From positions 7,130,001-7,194,000 of the forward strand of contig NZ_CP109430.1 of the NCBI RefSeq assembly GCF_036250735.1: 64,000 nucleotides of DNA. The letters run 5' to 3'. Origin of the DNA: Streptosporangium sp. NBC_01495 (GTDB taxonomy: Bacteria; Actinomycetota; Actinomycetes; Streptosporangiales; Streptosporangiaceae). Under the pieces are notes generated by a model that ran no database searches, was not told the DNA's origin, and saw only the letters and a list, made by a program, of their open reading frames with translations. Below, one piece after another: positions 42,515 through 49,805 of this stretch (position 1 is the first letter of the stretch; every line of letters begins with the position of its first letter). The translations under genes were made by a program, and so were the position numbers.

Positions 42515-43540
42515 CTACCGACACCCCCCGACAAAACCCGGAGACCACCATGCCCGACCGTTCCGCGATTCTTCCCCGTTCTGAAGGACGGGGCATCCAC
42601 GCTGCAGGGACTCGGTGAACCAGGTGATGGTGCGGCGCAGTCCCTCGATGACGTCGACCTTCGGCTGCCATCCCAGTGCGGAGACGGCGAGGGAGATGTC
42701 GGGGCGGCGGACCTCGGGGTCGTCCTCGGGACGGCCGACGAAGCGGATCGGCGACTCGGAGCCGGTCAGGTGGCGGACCGTCTCGGCCAGGGCCAGCACG
42801 GTCAGCTCGGTGGGATTGCCGATGTTGACCGGTCCGGTGAGCTCACCGCGGGCCAGGGCCAGGATCCCCTCGACGGTGTCGTCGACGTAGCACACCGACC
42901 GGGTCTGCCCGCCGTCTCCGGCCACCGTGATCGGCTCACCGCGCAACGCCTGGCGCACGAAGGTGGGAATGGCCCGTCCGTCGTAGGGCCGCATCCTGGG
43001 CCCGTAGGTGTTGAAGATCCGTACGATCGCGGTGTCGACGCCATGGCAGGTCCGGTACGCGGTCGTCAGCGCCTCGGCGAACCGCTTGGCCTCGTCGTAG
43101 ACACTGCGCGGCCCGACCGGGTTGACGTTGCCCCAGTAGGTCTCGCGCTGCGGGTGCTCCAGCGGGTCGCCGTACACCTCGCTGGTGGAGGCCAGCACGA
43201 GCCGGGCGTCCTTCTCCCCGGCCAGTCCCAGAGCGTGCAGCGTGCCGAGACTGCCCGCCTTCAGCGTCTCGATCGGGTGGCGCAGGTAGTCCACCGGCGA
43301 GGCCGCGGAGGCGAGGTGCAACACCAGGTCCACCGTGCCGGGCACGTGCACGAAATCGGTGACGTCGCACTCCACCAGCCGGAAGGCGGGCAGCCCGGCC
43401 AGGTGCCCGACGTTGCGCGGCGAACCGGTCAGGAAGTTGTCCAGGCAGACCACCTCCGCCCCCTCGGCCAGCAGACGCTCGCACAGATGCGACCCCACGA
43501 ACCCGGCACCGCCGGTCACCACCACCCGCCGCCCGTTCAT
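42515..43540 (-). CDS. NAD-dependent sugar epimerase/decarboxylase, C-terminus replaced by element sequence
   Basis: 341 aa as read. Extended SDR: GGAGFVGSHL (NAD) at residues 10-19, SASPVDYLRHP, the catalytic YDEAKRFAE (YxxxK) near 147, and RPDISLAVSALGWQPKV. Residues such as NFLTGSPRNV fit UDP-glucuronate decarboxylase-like enzymes. The natural sequence ends at TITWFTESLQ. The last 27 residues (from RGCPVLQNGEES) come from the TnpB element's left end, replacing 12 native residues and a stop at 41228. The catalytic domain is complete, so activity may survive. The start overlaps the GT9 stop as ATGA. Confidence 0.88.
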   Translation of the reverse strand: MNGRRVVVTGGAGFVGSHLCERLLAEGAEVVCLDNFLTGSPRNVGHLAGLPAFRLVECDVTDFVHVPGTVDLVLHLASAASPVDYLRHPIETLKAGSLGTLHALGLAGEKDARLVLASTSEVYGDPLEHPQRETYWGNVNPVGPRSVYDEAKRFAEALTTAYRTCHGVDTAIVRIFNTYGPRMRPYDGRAIPTFVRQALRGEPITVAGDGGQTRSVCYVDDTVEGILALARGELTGPVNIGNPTELTVLALAETVRHLTGSESPIRFVGRPEDDPEVRRPDISLAVSALGWQPKVDVIEGLRRTITWFTESLQRGCPVLQNGEESRNGRAWWSPGFVGGCR

Positions 43541-44571
43541 CGCACCCCCACCTCCGTCAACCGCGCCGCGGCGTCGAGGACGTCCCAGACGCCGATCTCC
43601 AGCAGACCTGGATCGGGCTGGTACGCGTAGGGGTCACCGAGACCCCCGGCCCACAGGACGGTGTGCGGTCCCGTCCGCGGGGGTCCCCACCGGGCGGGGG
43701 CCACGGGACCGAACAGCACCACGGAGGGGGTGACGAGGGCGGCCGCCAGGTGGGCCACCCCGGTGTCGCCGCAGATCACCAGCCTGGCCCTCGCCACCAG
43801 CCCGGCCAGTTCGAGCAGCCCGGTGCGCCCGGCGAGCACGGACGTGGACGGCAGCCCGGCGAGCAGCGCCACCCGCTCGGCGAGGTCCCGCTCCTTCTCG
43901 CTCCCGGTGACCACGACCCGGTGCCCGTTGTCCCGCAGTTCCGCGGCCACGAGCGCGAACCGCTCCGGCGGCCACCGCCTGGCCGGGTACGCGGCTCCCG
44001 GGTGGATGACGACCGGCCGCGCCCCCTCGTCATCGGGGTGGGGGCGCTCCAGCTCCAGATCGGCGGGATCGGCCTCGATGCCGTACCAGCCGAGCAGGTC
44101 GCACCAGCGCCGCACCTCGTGCACGCCGTCCGGCCAGTCCGGTCCGTACGCGTCAGGGAAGGCGGGGTGCCTGTGGGTCAGCAGCCGCGCCGGGCCGGTG
44201 CGGTGGAGCGCGGCGATGCTGTGCGGGCCGCCGCCGTGCAGGTTGACGGCGACGTCGACGCGCCGGCCGAGCGGCGGTACGTGACCGGGGCCGGACACGT
44301 CGCACATCTCGTCCACCCCGCCGATCAGCGGCACCAGGGGCGCCAGCGCGGAGGGCGCGGCCAGCACGATCCGGTGGCCGGGGTGGGAGCGCCGCAGGGC
44401 GCGCAGGGCCGGGACCACGGTGAGCAGGTCCCCCAGCCCCAGCCCGCGCAGCACCACCATGACCGGCCGGTCCTCCACGGGTCCCGCGACATCGACACCC
44501 CGCCCTCCGGCGTCGGTGTCGGCGACGGCCTCGAGGGGGCTCGCGTGGTCCGGTACCGGGGGGACTCTCAT
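43537..44571 (-). CDS. Glycosyltransferase family 9 protein A
   Basis: 344 aa. GT9 (heptosyltransferase-like) GT-B fold: LRGLGLGDLLTVVPALRALR near residues 38-57, VVIHPGAAYPARRWPPERFA in the middle, RLVICGDTGVAHLAAAL near 265, VVLFGPVAPARWGPP near 295. It transfers an ADP-sugar-type donor to a cell-envelope or metabolite acceptor. It is the middle gene of a GT9-GT9-epimerase operon and is joined to the second GT9 gene through a 13-residue mini-ORF. Confidence 0.88.
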   Translation of the reverse strand: MRVPPVPDHASPLEAVADTDAGGRGVDVAGPVEDRPVMVVLRGLGLGDLLTVVPALRALRRSHPGHRIVLAAPSALAPLVPLIGGVDEMCDVSGPGHVPPLGRRVDVAVNLHGGGPHSIAALHRTGPARLLTHRHPAFPDAYGPDWPDGVHEVRRWCDLLGWYGIEADPADLELERPHPDDEGARPVVIHPGAAYPARRWPPERFALVAAELRDNGHRVVVTGSEKERDLAERVALLAGLPSTSVLAGRTGLLELAGLVARARLVICGDTGVAHLAAALVTPSVVLFGPVAPARWGPPRTGPHTVLWAGGLGDPYAYQPDPGLLEIGVWDVLDAAARLTEVGVR

Positions 44572-44609
44572 CTGACTGCCTCTTTCGTGAGCATCGGGGC
44601 GATCCTCAT
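44568..44609 (-). CDS. 13-residue mini-ORF linking the two GT9 genes
   Basis: ATG 44609 to TGA 44568 encodes MRIAPMLTKEAVR. Its ATG overlaps the upstream GT9 stop as ATGA and its TGA overlaps the downstream GT9 start as ATGA. Its end (ACGAAAGAGGCAGTCAGATGAG) is a near copy of the end of the upstream gene (GTGAAAGAGGCCGTCACATG), 38 bp apart. GAAAGAGG serves as ribosome binding site in both copies. Confidence 0.45.
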   Translation of the reverse strand: MRIAPMLTKEAVR

Positions 44610-45844
44610 GTGACGGCCTCTTTCACGAATGTCAGGCGGTCGACCGCCTCGACGACCCGCGCGCTCGACACCGACGACAGGCACGGATGACCGGCGACCG
44701 GGCAGGTCCCGGCCCGCGTCGCCCTGCAGGGGGCCTGCTGGTCGCCGAGGATCACGGTCGGCACCCCGTACGGCGCCCAGCGCCCGGCGGGGACCACGGG
44801 GGCGAACAGGCTGACGACCGGTGTGCCGACCGCCGCCGCGAGGTGGGCGGGGCCGGCGTCGGCGACGACCACCGCGCACGCTCCTTCGAGCACCGCGGCG
44901 AGTTCGGGAAAGGTCGTCCTGCCGCCCAGGTCGACGACGGACCTTCCCCCGCGCCCACCCGGCCGCCCGCCGCGCGGGGCCGAGGGGCCGTCCGAGCCCC
45001 GGCCGCCCGTCGCGGCGGACTCCCCGTCGACCCAGCCCTCGGTGAAGGCCGGCTCGTCCACCTCCCAGCCGCGCAGGCGGACGGGGCCGCCCCCCATCCA
45101 GCCGCCCGCGAAGAGGGGGCCCGGCGACAGGCCGTGCTGCCCGGCGCCGGAGGCGATCCGCGCGGTGAGTCCCCGCTCGTCCTGGCCGCCGGTCACCACG
45201 ACCCTGCGGCCCGAGCGGACCAGGTCGTGGACCGCGCGTCCCCAGCTCTCCTCCGGCCACGCCCTGGCCGGGAGCGACACGCCGGGGTGCAGGACCACGT
45301 AGCCCGGCGCCCCGGTGAGGTGGCCGACGTCGGGCAGCGGGCGCCGCACGGCGAGGCCGCCCTGATCCCCCTCGGGGAGTTCGAATCCCGCCGCGCCGGC
45401 CAGCCCCAGCATGCGCTCGGGCTCCGGCAGGTCCACGTCCTCGTCGACGACGTGCCGCACGTCGAGCAGCGAGCCGGGGTAGTCGGCGGAGATCGCGGCG
45501 ATCCTCGTCGTACCCGCCAGCCTGAGCAGCAGGGCCAGCGGCAGCGGAGACTGGTGGAGCGAGGTGAGGATCAGCGCCTGCTCGGGGGCCACGTCACGGA
45601 TGACGCGCAGCAACCTCAGGACGTGCGGGCTGGTCACGGGTGGCGCGGCGGCGTCGATCCACGGCGTGCGCCACTCCACCACCCGCGACACCCCGGGCAG
45701 CAGCTCGGCGGCGGCCCGGCCGTACGGTCCGATCAGCAGCACGACCTCCCGCGCGCCCGCGGCCACCGCGCGGATCGCGGGCCCCGCCAGCAGGACGTCG
45801 CCGGCCCTGTCCATGCGGGCGACGAGAACGGTGCCGGTCACCAT
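44606..45844 (-). CDS. Glycosyltransferase family 9 protein B
   Basis: 412 aa from ATG 45844 (GGGGAGCG upstream). GT9 fold: VARMDRAGDVLLAGPAIRAV at the N-terminus, YVVLHPGVSLPARAWPEESW, and ACAVVVADAGPAHLAAAVGT then VSLFAPVVPAGRWAPYG. It is longer than paralogue A because of a Gly/Arg-rich insertion of about 60 residues (GGWMGGGPVRLRGWEVDEP onward) after the nucleotide-binding loop. First gene of the operon; a cell-surface or metabolite glycosylation role is inferred. Confidence 0.88.
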   Translation of the reverse strand: MVTGTVLVARMDRAGDVLLAGPAIRAVAAGAREVVLLIGPYGRAAAELLPGVSRVVEWRTPWIDAAAPPVTSPHVLRLLRVIRDVAPEQALILTSLHQSPLPLALLLRLAGTTRIAAISADYPGSLLDVRHVVDEDVDLPEPERMLGLAGAAGFELPEGDQGGLAVRRPLPDVGHLTGAPGYVVLHPGVSLPARAWPEESWGRAVHDLVRSGRRVVVTGGQDERGLTARIASGAGQHGLSPGPLFAGGWMGGGPVRLRGWEVDEPAFTEGWVDGESAATGGRGSDGPSAPRGGRPGGRGGRSVVDLGGRTTFPELAAVLEGACAVVVADAGPAHLAAAVGTPVVSLFAPVVPAGRWAPYGVPTVILGDQQAPCRATRAGTCPVAGHPCLSSVSSARVVEAVDRLTFVKEAVT

Positions 45845-46037
45845 CGCTCCCCGGGCCGCGTCACGACAGTGGTGACCTCCCCGTTGACCACGGGACCGGC
45901 CGACGGATCATGAAATGTCACGTTTTTTCCGAGAAATCCCATGGTGCTCGGCCTCTCGTTCGATATCTAATGACTACCGAGAGGAGCGGCCACACAAACC
46001 GAAAAATCGTATATAAGCGCAGTTGAGAGGATTATGC

Positions 46038-46076
46038 GATTACTTTTATCACTATAAGTAATCATTCTCATGATTA
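46038..46076. promoter_or_regulatory. Two adjacent palindromes in AT-rich DNA, candidate metalloregulator site
   Basis: GATTACTT (46038-46045) pairs with AAGTAATC (46056-46063). TAATCAT-TCTC-ATGATTA at 46059-46076 is a perfect 7-4-7 palindrome resembling Fur/Zur-type boxes. The two overlap. They lie about 215 bases upstream of the GT9 operon and are the only such AT-rich sites nearby. Confidence 0.4.
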
Positions 46077-46150
46077 TCTGACCCGTCGATCGGGTAACGA
46101 GGCCGCACGACGAGGCGGTTCACCGCGACGGTGATCTCCCTCGCGGAACC

Positions 46151-46220
46151 GAGCGGGACCGAGCCGGACCGAGCGGGACCGAGCGGAACTGAGCGGGACC
46201 GAGCCGCCCCGAACGAGACC
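46151..46220. repeat. Decamer tandem array (GAGCGGGACC)
   Basis: Seven phased 10-bp units, three of them exactly GAGCGGGACC and the rest 1-4 changes away. The same decamer occurs inside the 22-bp array at 20113-20156. Confidence 0.85.
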
Positions 46221-46385
46221 GGGCGACCCCTGACGACCGGACGGCCAAGGTGATCCGGACGACCCGGATGATCAGTTGGCCAGGGGGGCGTACGGGACAG
46301 AGGTCCGTACAGGTCAGGGCTCCGTACGGGTCAAAGGTCCGTACGGGACAGAGGTCCGTACGGGACGGGGTGACCGGGGAGACGG

Positions 46386-46829
46386 TCAGCCGGGGAGAAG
46401 GTGGGCGTTGGGCTCGCGGGCGCGGTCAGCCAGCTCGGGGATCTCCAGCACGGTCACCCCGGCCGCCGCGAGTTCCTCGGCCCCGTGGCAGTCGACGAAG
46501 ACCAGCGGCTCGCGCCACGCCATCACCACGCGCCGGACGCCGCTGTCCAGGATCAGGCGGGTGCAGGTCCTGGGACGCGACCGGCGCGCGCTGCACGGCT
46601 CCAGGCTGCTGTAGACCGTGGCACCGGCCAGCCGGGGGTCGTCCGGGGAGATCTTGCCGAGCGCCGACTCCTCCGCGTGGACCCGCGGATCGCCCTCCCG
46701 CGAGTATCCCCGGGAGATCTCCTCCCCGTCGGCGGAGACGACCACGGCGCCGACCGAGAAGGCCGTCTCCGAGGGCGGGCACGACCTCGCCAGGTCACAC
46801 GCCAGCTCCAGCCAGTCATGGTCGCTCAT
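46386..46829 (-). CDS. Zinc-dependent deaminase, RibD deaminase-like
   Basis: 147 aa from ATG 46829, with CCGGAGAGGCCGGA upstream; ATG 46853 is also open. Cytidine-deaminase fold: AFSVGAVVVSADGEEISRGY, catalytic zinc motif DPRVHAEESAL (HAE), and SSLEPCSARRSRPRTCTRLI, the PCxxR..C pattern of riboflavin-type pyrimidine deaminases. It is encoded 25 bp after a RibD-reductase-like gene, so the pair looks like a split RibD (steps 2 and 3 of riboflavin synthesis). A nucleoside deaminase role cannot be excluded. Confidence 0.83.
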   Translation of the reverse strand: MSDHDWLELACDLARSCPPSETAFSVGAVVVSADGEEISRGYSREGDPRVHAEESALGKISPDDPRLAGATVYSSLEPCSARRSRPRTCTRLILDSGVRRVVMAWREPLVFVDCHGAEELAAAGVTVLEIPELADRAREPNAHLLPG

Positions 46830-46854
46830 TCCGGCCTCTCCGGTGGACGGCATG

Positions 46855-47547
46855 TCAGGCCAGCCGGTAGCGCAGGAGGGTGACGTCGCCCATCTTGCGG
46901 ACCTCCGCCAGGTCCATCCTGCGACGGCGGTCGCGGGGGAAGTCCCCGCCCAGTACGAAACGCGGGGCCGCGGGGTCGCCGACGAAGAACGGGGCGACGA
47001 CGAGGTGGAGCTCGTCCACGAGGTCCTCCCGCAGGAAGCGCGTGTGGACGGAGGTGCCGCCCTCGACCATCAGACGGCGCACCCCCCGCCCGCGCAGGTC
47101 CGAGAGGACGCGGCCGAGACCGACCGCATCGCCGGGGGCACCCGGGTCACCGGCGTCGACCACCTCGGCGGCCCCGCCGAGACGGTCGGCGAGCTTCGCC
47201 ACGGCCGCCGACGCGGCGTACACGATCTTCTCCGCGTCACCGGCGGTGAAGAAGGCGGCGCCCGGGTCGAGGTCTCCGGTGGCGGTGAGCGTCACCTTCG
47301 CGGGAGACGGCGGCAGGCCGCGCGCGGCACGCTCCCGCGCGCGCTCCGGTGACCTGACCAGGAGCCGGGGATCGTCGCGGCGGACGGTTCCCGCCCCGAC
47401 CAGGATCGCGTCGCAGGTGGCGCGGACCGCGTCGACCCGGTCGAAGTCCTCGTCGTTGGAGAGCAGGAGCCGTCGCGGCGTGCCGTCGTCGATGTATCCG
47501 TCGACGGACATCGCGCAGCTCAGCAGCACGTACGGGCGCTCGCCCAC
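46855..47547 (-). CDS. RibD C-terminal-type reductase (dihydrofolate reductase-like fold)
   Basis: 230 aa from GTG 47547 (GGAGGTGGAGG upstream). It begins RPYVLLSCAMSVDGYIDDGT, then has ATCDAILVGAGTVRRDDPRL, VRRLMVEGGTSVHTRFLREDLVDEL and APFFVGDPAAPRFV, the standard NADPH-binding RibD_C pattern. It would reduce the ribosyl side chain of the aminopyrimidine made by the deaminase encoded next. No FMN riboswitch sequence was found upstream, so it may not be the housekeeping riboflavin pathway. Confidence 0.88.
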   Translation of the reverse strand: MGERPYVLLSCAMSVDGYIDDGTPRRLLLSNDEDFDRVDAVRATCDAILVGAGTVRRDDPRLLVRSPERARERAARGLPPSPAKVTLTATGDLDPGAAFFTAGDAEKIVYAASAAVAKLADRLGGAAEVVDAGDPGAPGDAVGLGRVLSDLRGRGVRRLMVEGGTSVHTRFLREDLVDELHLVVAPFFVGDPAAPRFVLGGDFPRDRRRRMDLAEVRKMGDVTLLRYRLA

Positions 47548-47944
47548 CCTCCACCTCCCCGGTCGGGCACCGGCCGATCGTAACAACTCCCGTCCCGCCC
47601 GCCCGCGGCGAGGCCCGCCCCGCGCGTCCCGCCCGGCGGGTCCCGATCGATCGCGTGTCGGCGAATACGGGATGTCATCTGTAAGTCGATAGTAATTCCC
47701 CGATTGTTTACCCTCTGTTAACCTAAAACTGAAGCTTTCCAAATGAAGGGGCATAAATGCGTGCGAGTTCCCTGAGACGTGGTCACGGGCGCCCTCCAGG
47801 CCCGCTTCGCCCGCTTCGCGGGCAGACCGGCCACCGCCTCCACGACACCGGCACCTCGCACGCCCGCGCCACCCGCACGGTCCACGCCGCCCGCGCCTTC
47901 CGCACCGCCCACGCGACCCGCGCCTTCCGGGGCGAGGGAGAGGC
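47548..47944. other. Leader/promoter region of the phosphate-transport operon
   Basis: About 400 bases. Bases 47680-47760 are AT-rich and carry the PHO-box-like site and a -10-like CATAAAT (47752-47758). Beyond that a 63-codon frame (47757-47948) with CCCGCGCCTTCCG repeats is open and ends by overlapping the next frame as GTGA. It is not called as a gene. Confidence 0.5.
47706..47723 (+). promoter_or_regulatory. PHO-box-like direct repeat (PhoP site)
   Basis: GTTTACC-CTCT-GTTAACC matches the Streptomyces PHO box (GTTCACC-N4-GTTCACC) with one change per repeat and the correct 11-base period. It lies upstream of a Pit phosphate transporter gene, an expected PhoP target. This predicts induction at low phosphate. 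Confidence 0.72.
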
Positions 47945-48013
47945 GTGACGGCGAGCCACCCGGCACGCGAGTGCCGCGCGGGCGCGGGGCACGGACGGCG
48001 GTACCACCTCTGA
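47945..48013 (+). CDS. Possible 22-residue leader ORF of the phosphate transporter
   Basis: GTG 47945 follows GCGAGGGAGAGGC, a good ribosome binding site, while the transporter ATG at 48013 has none of its own. The frame ends with TGA overlapping that ATG (TGATG). This suggests translational re-initiation into the transporter. No peptide function is implied. Confidence 0.4.
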   Translation: MTASHPARECRAGAGHGRRYHL

Positions 48014-48993
48014 TGGGGTGGACCCTGGCGTTCGCCGCCGTGGCGATCCTCTTCGTGCTGGCCAGCGGGGCCAACGACGGCGCCACCATCATCGGTCTCG
48101 GGCTCAGGTTCCCCCGCTCCCCCGGCTGGGCGGTCACCGTACTCCTCGCGGCCGTGCTCTTCGCCGTCCCGTACCTCCTGGGAGTCGCGGTCGCGCGCAC
48201 GTTCACCGAGCGGCTGGCCGGGCTCGGGACGAGCGGCGGCGCGGCGGCGTTCCTGGTGGGAGTGGTGATCGCGGTCGCGGTGGTCGCGGTGCTGACCGGC
48301 CGGGGCCTGCCGACCAGCCTGACCCTCGCGGTGATCGGCGGCATCAGCGGCGCGGGACTCGGCGCCGGGCTCCCCGTGTCGTGGCGGGACCTGGGCACCG
48401 TCCTGACGATCGGGGCCTGCGCACCCCTGGCCGGACTGATCCTGGGCTACCTGCTGGGAGCCGTGTCGCACCGCGTGCCGTCCTACCGCCGCATGCCTCG
48501 GCTGGTGTTCACCACCCACCTGCTGGCCTACTCGGCCCAGTGCGTGGCGTACGCGGTGAACGACGGCCAGAAGATGATCGCGGTGGTGAGCGTGGCGATC
48601 GGCGTGAGCCGCGACGGGCTCGGCGGGGTGGGGCCCGTCGAGGTCCCGCCGGTGTGGATGGCCGCCCTCGTGGCGCTCTTCCTCGCCGGTGCCCTGGCGA
48701 GCCTGATCCGCGTCGGAGGCCGGCTGGGCCGCGGGGTGGTCATCACCCGCCCGCTGCACATCGTCTCCGCCGAGACCGCGGCCACCGGCGCCGTCCTCGG
48801 CAGTTCGGCCCTGGGAAGCCCGGTGAGCATGACCCAGTCGATCACCGCGGGGGTGGTCGGCGCGGCGACGAGCGAGGGAGCGAGGAGAGTGCGATGGCAG
48901 GATGTCGCGAACGTGGGTACGGCGTGGCTGGTCACGCTGCCGTCGTCGATGGCGCTTGGCTGTCTCGGCGGTCTCGCGCTGAGGCTGCTGTGA
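48013..48993 (+). CDS. Pit-family inorganic phosphate transporter
   Basis: 326 aa from ATG 48013, just before the first membrane helix; the Pro/Ala-rich frame back to 47779 is probably not translated with it. PHO4 family: FVLASGANDGATIIGLGLRF (first GANDxA motif, residues 15-34), GRGLPTSLTLAVIGGISGAG, CVAYAVNDGQKMIAVVSVAI (second AND-like motif) and SMTQSITAGVVGAATSEGAR near the end. About ten helices. It imports phosphate, or a metal-phosphate complex, with protons. It overlaps the DUF47 gene as GTGA. Confidence 0.9.
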   Translation: MGWTLAFAAVAILFVLASGANDGATIIGLGLRFPRSPGWAVTVLLAAVLFAVPYLLGVAVARTFTERLAGLGTSGGAAAFLVGVVIAVAVVAVLTGRGLPTSLTLAVIGGISGAGLGAGLPVSWRDLGTVLTIGACAPLAGLILGYLLGAVSHRVPSYRRMPRLVFTTHLLAYSAQCVAYAVNDGQKMIAVVSVAIGVSRDGLGGVGPVEVPPVWMAALVALFLAGALASLIRVGGRLGRGVVITRPLHIVSAETAATGAVLGSSALGSPVSMTQSITAGVVGAATSEGARRVRWQDVANVGTAWLVTLPSSMALGCLGGLALRLL

Positions 48994-49646
48994 GCGCGAA
49001 GGGACGGCCCCGGAGGTTCGCGCGCGCCTGGGACGACCTGCGCGGCAGGTCGGGGCGGCGGATCGTCGGGCTGGTACGGGACCAGGTCGCCATCGCGCGG
49101 GCGGGGGCCGAGCTGGCCCGTTCGGTCGCGTCCGGCGAGATCGAGCGGTCGGCTGCGCGTGCCCGGATGGCCGACGTGGAGCACGAGGGGGACGAGGCCA
49201 GGGCCGAGCTGGTACGGATCCTGCGGCGGGTGCTGGCGACCCCCATCGACAGGGAGGACCTGTTCAGGCTCTCCCGCTCGATCGACGACGTGCTGGACCA
49301 GCTGCGCGACCACGTGCGCGAGATCGACCTGTTCGGGCCGGAGGATCTGCGGTTCGCGGCCGAGCCGCTGCGGGCGGTGATCGACGGCCTCGACGAGCTG
49401 GAGGACGCCGTACTGAAGGTGATCGACGACCCGGCCTCGGTCACCGTGGCCGTGCTGGCCACGCGCAAGGCGTGCAGCCGCGTCCGCCAGCTCTACCAGG
49501 CCCGGCTCGCCGAGCTGTTCGCCGGGCCGCTGGACATGGACACCCTGCGCAGGCGCGAGCTGCTGTCGCGGCTCGACGCGGTGGGCCGGCGACTCGGCGA
49601 GGCCTCCGACGCGCTCGCGGACGCGATGCTCAAGCGGAGCCACTGA
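48990..49646 (+). CDS. DUF47 (PhoU-like) protein
   Basis: 218 aa from GTG 48990, four-base overlap with the transporter stop. All-helical PhoU-like fold: ADVEHEGDEARAELVRILRRVLATPIDREDLFRLSRSIDDVLDQL is the signature region near residues 60-105, with acidic metal-binding residues (EHEGDE, DREDLFRL, DD). DUF47 proteins are encoded with Pit transporters and modulate them. Overlap and order agree. Confidence 0.92.
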   Translation: MSAKGRPRRFARAWDDLRGRSGRRIVGLVRDQVAIARAGAELARSVASGEIERSAARARMADVEHEGDEARAELVRILRRVLATPIDREDLFRLSRSIDDVLDQLRDHVREIDLFGPEDLRFAAEPLRAVIDGLDELEDAVLKVIDDPASVTVAVLATRKACSRVRQLYQARLAELFAGPLDMDTLRRRELLSRLDAVGRRLGEASDALADAMLKRSH

Positions 49647-49805
49647 GGACGGCCCGAGGCGCCGCGTCCGGGCGCCGCGGGGACGCGGCGCGGACGCTCG
49701 GGCGGGGTCGCCGGAACGGCGGGCGGGAACTCCCGCGCCTTCGGGTTCGTCCTTCACATGCGACCATCCACCGTGTGACGTCCCTGACGCTGAGAGGCAT
49801 CTCCC

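Larger units (their letters stand above)
41267..42601 (-). mobile_element. TnpB-only IS200/IS605-group element (IS1341-like)
   Basis: About 1335 bp, carrying tnpB and no tnpA. The left end has a hairpin CCCCGT-TCTGAAGG-ACGGGG at 42574-42593, and the right end CCCCCG-TCTGAAGG-CGGGGG at 41278-41297, ending in GATGTCAAG. There are no inverted terminal repeats or target duplication, as expected for the single-strand transposition of this group. Removing it rejoins the epimerase frame exactly. Ends are uncertain by 1-2 bases because CG is shared by both flanks. Confidence 0.88.
45845..46385. other. Intergenic region: AT-rich palindromes and tandem repeats
   Basis: 541 bases without a supported gene. 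Bases 45950-46085 are strongly AT-rich for this genome and hold two overlapping palindromes. 46151-46220 is a decamer array, and 46290-46361 holds two perfect 21-bp copies starting GTACGGGACAGAGGTCCGTA, 51 bp apart. The GT9 operon promoter probably lies in the AT-rich part. A 38-codon plus-strand frame at 45910 has no ribosome binding site and is not called. Confidence 0.6.

Noticed and set aside
45370..45400. tRNA-like GAGTTCGAATCCCG
   Set aside because: It resembles a T-loop but lies inside a GT9 coding region, and no acceptor or anticodon stem can be formed around it.
40000..47000. Natural-product gene cluster around the GT9 and epimerase genes
   Set aside because: No polyketide, peptide-synthetase, terpene or lanthipeptide core gene is present; the glycosyltransferases alone do not define a cluster.
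47548..47720. FMN riboswitch upstream of the split RibD genes
   Set aside because: The conserved AGGG...GGGGTG...CACCGGCGGT pattern was searched for by eye and not found.
47757..47948. 63-codon ORF in the phosphate-transporter leader
   Set aside because: It has no ribosome binding site, directly abuts the -10-like element and is Arg/Ala/His repeats. Kept only as part of a possible chained leader, not as a gene.
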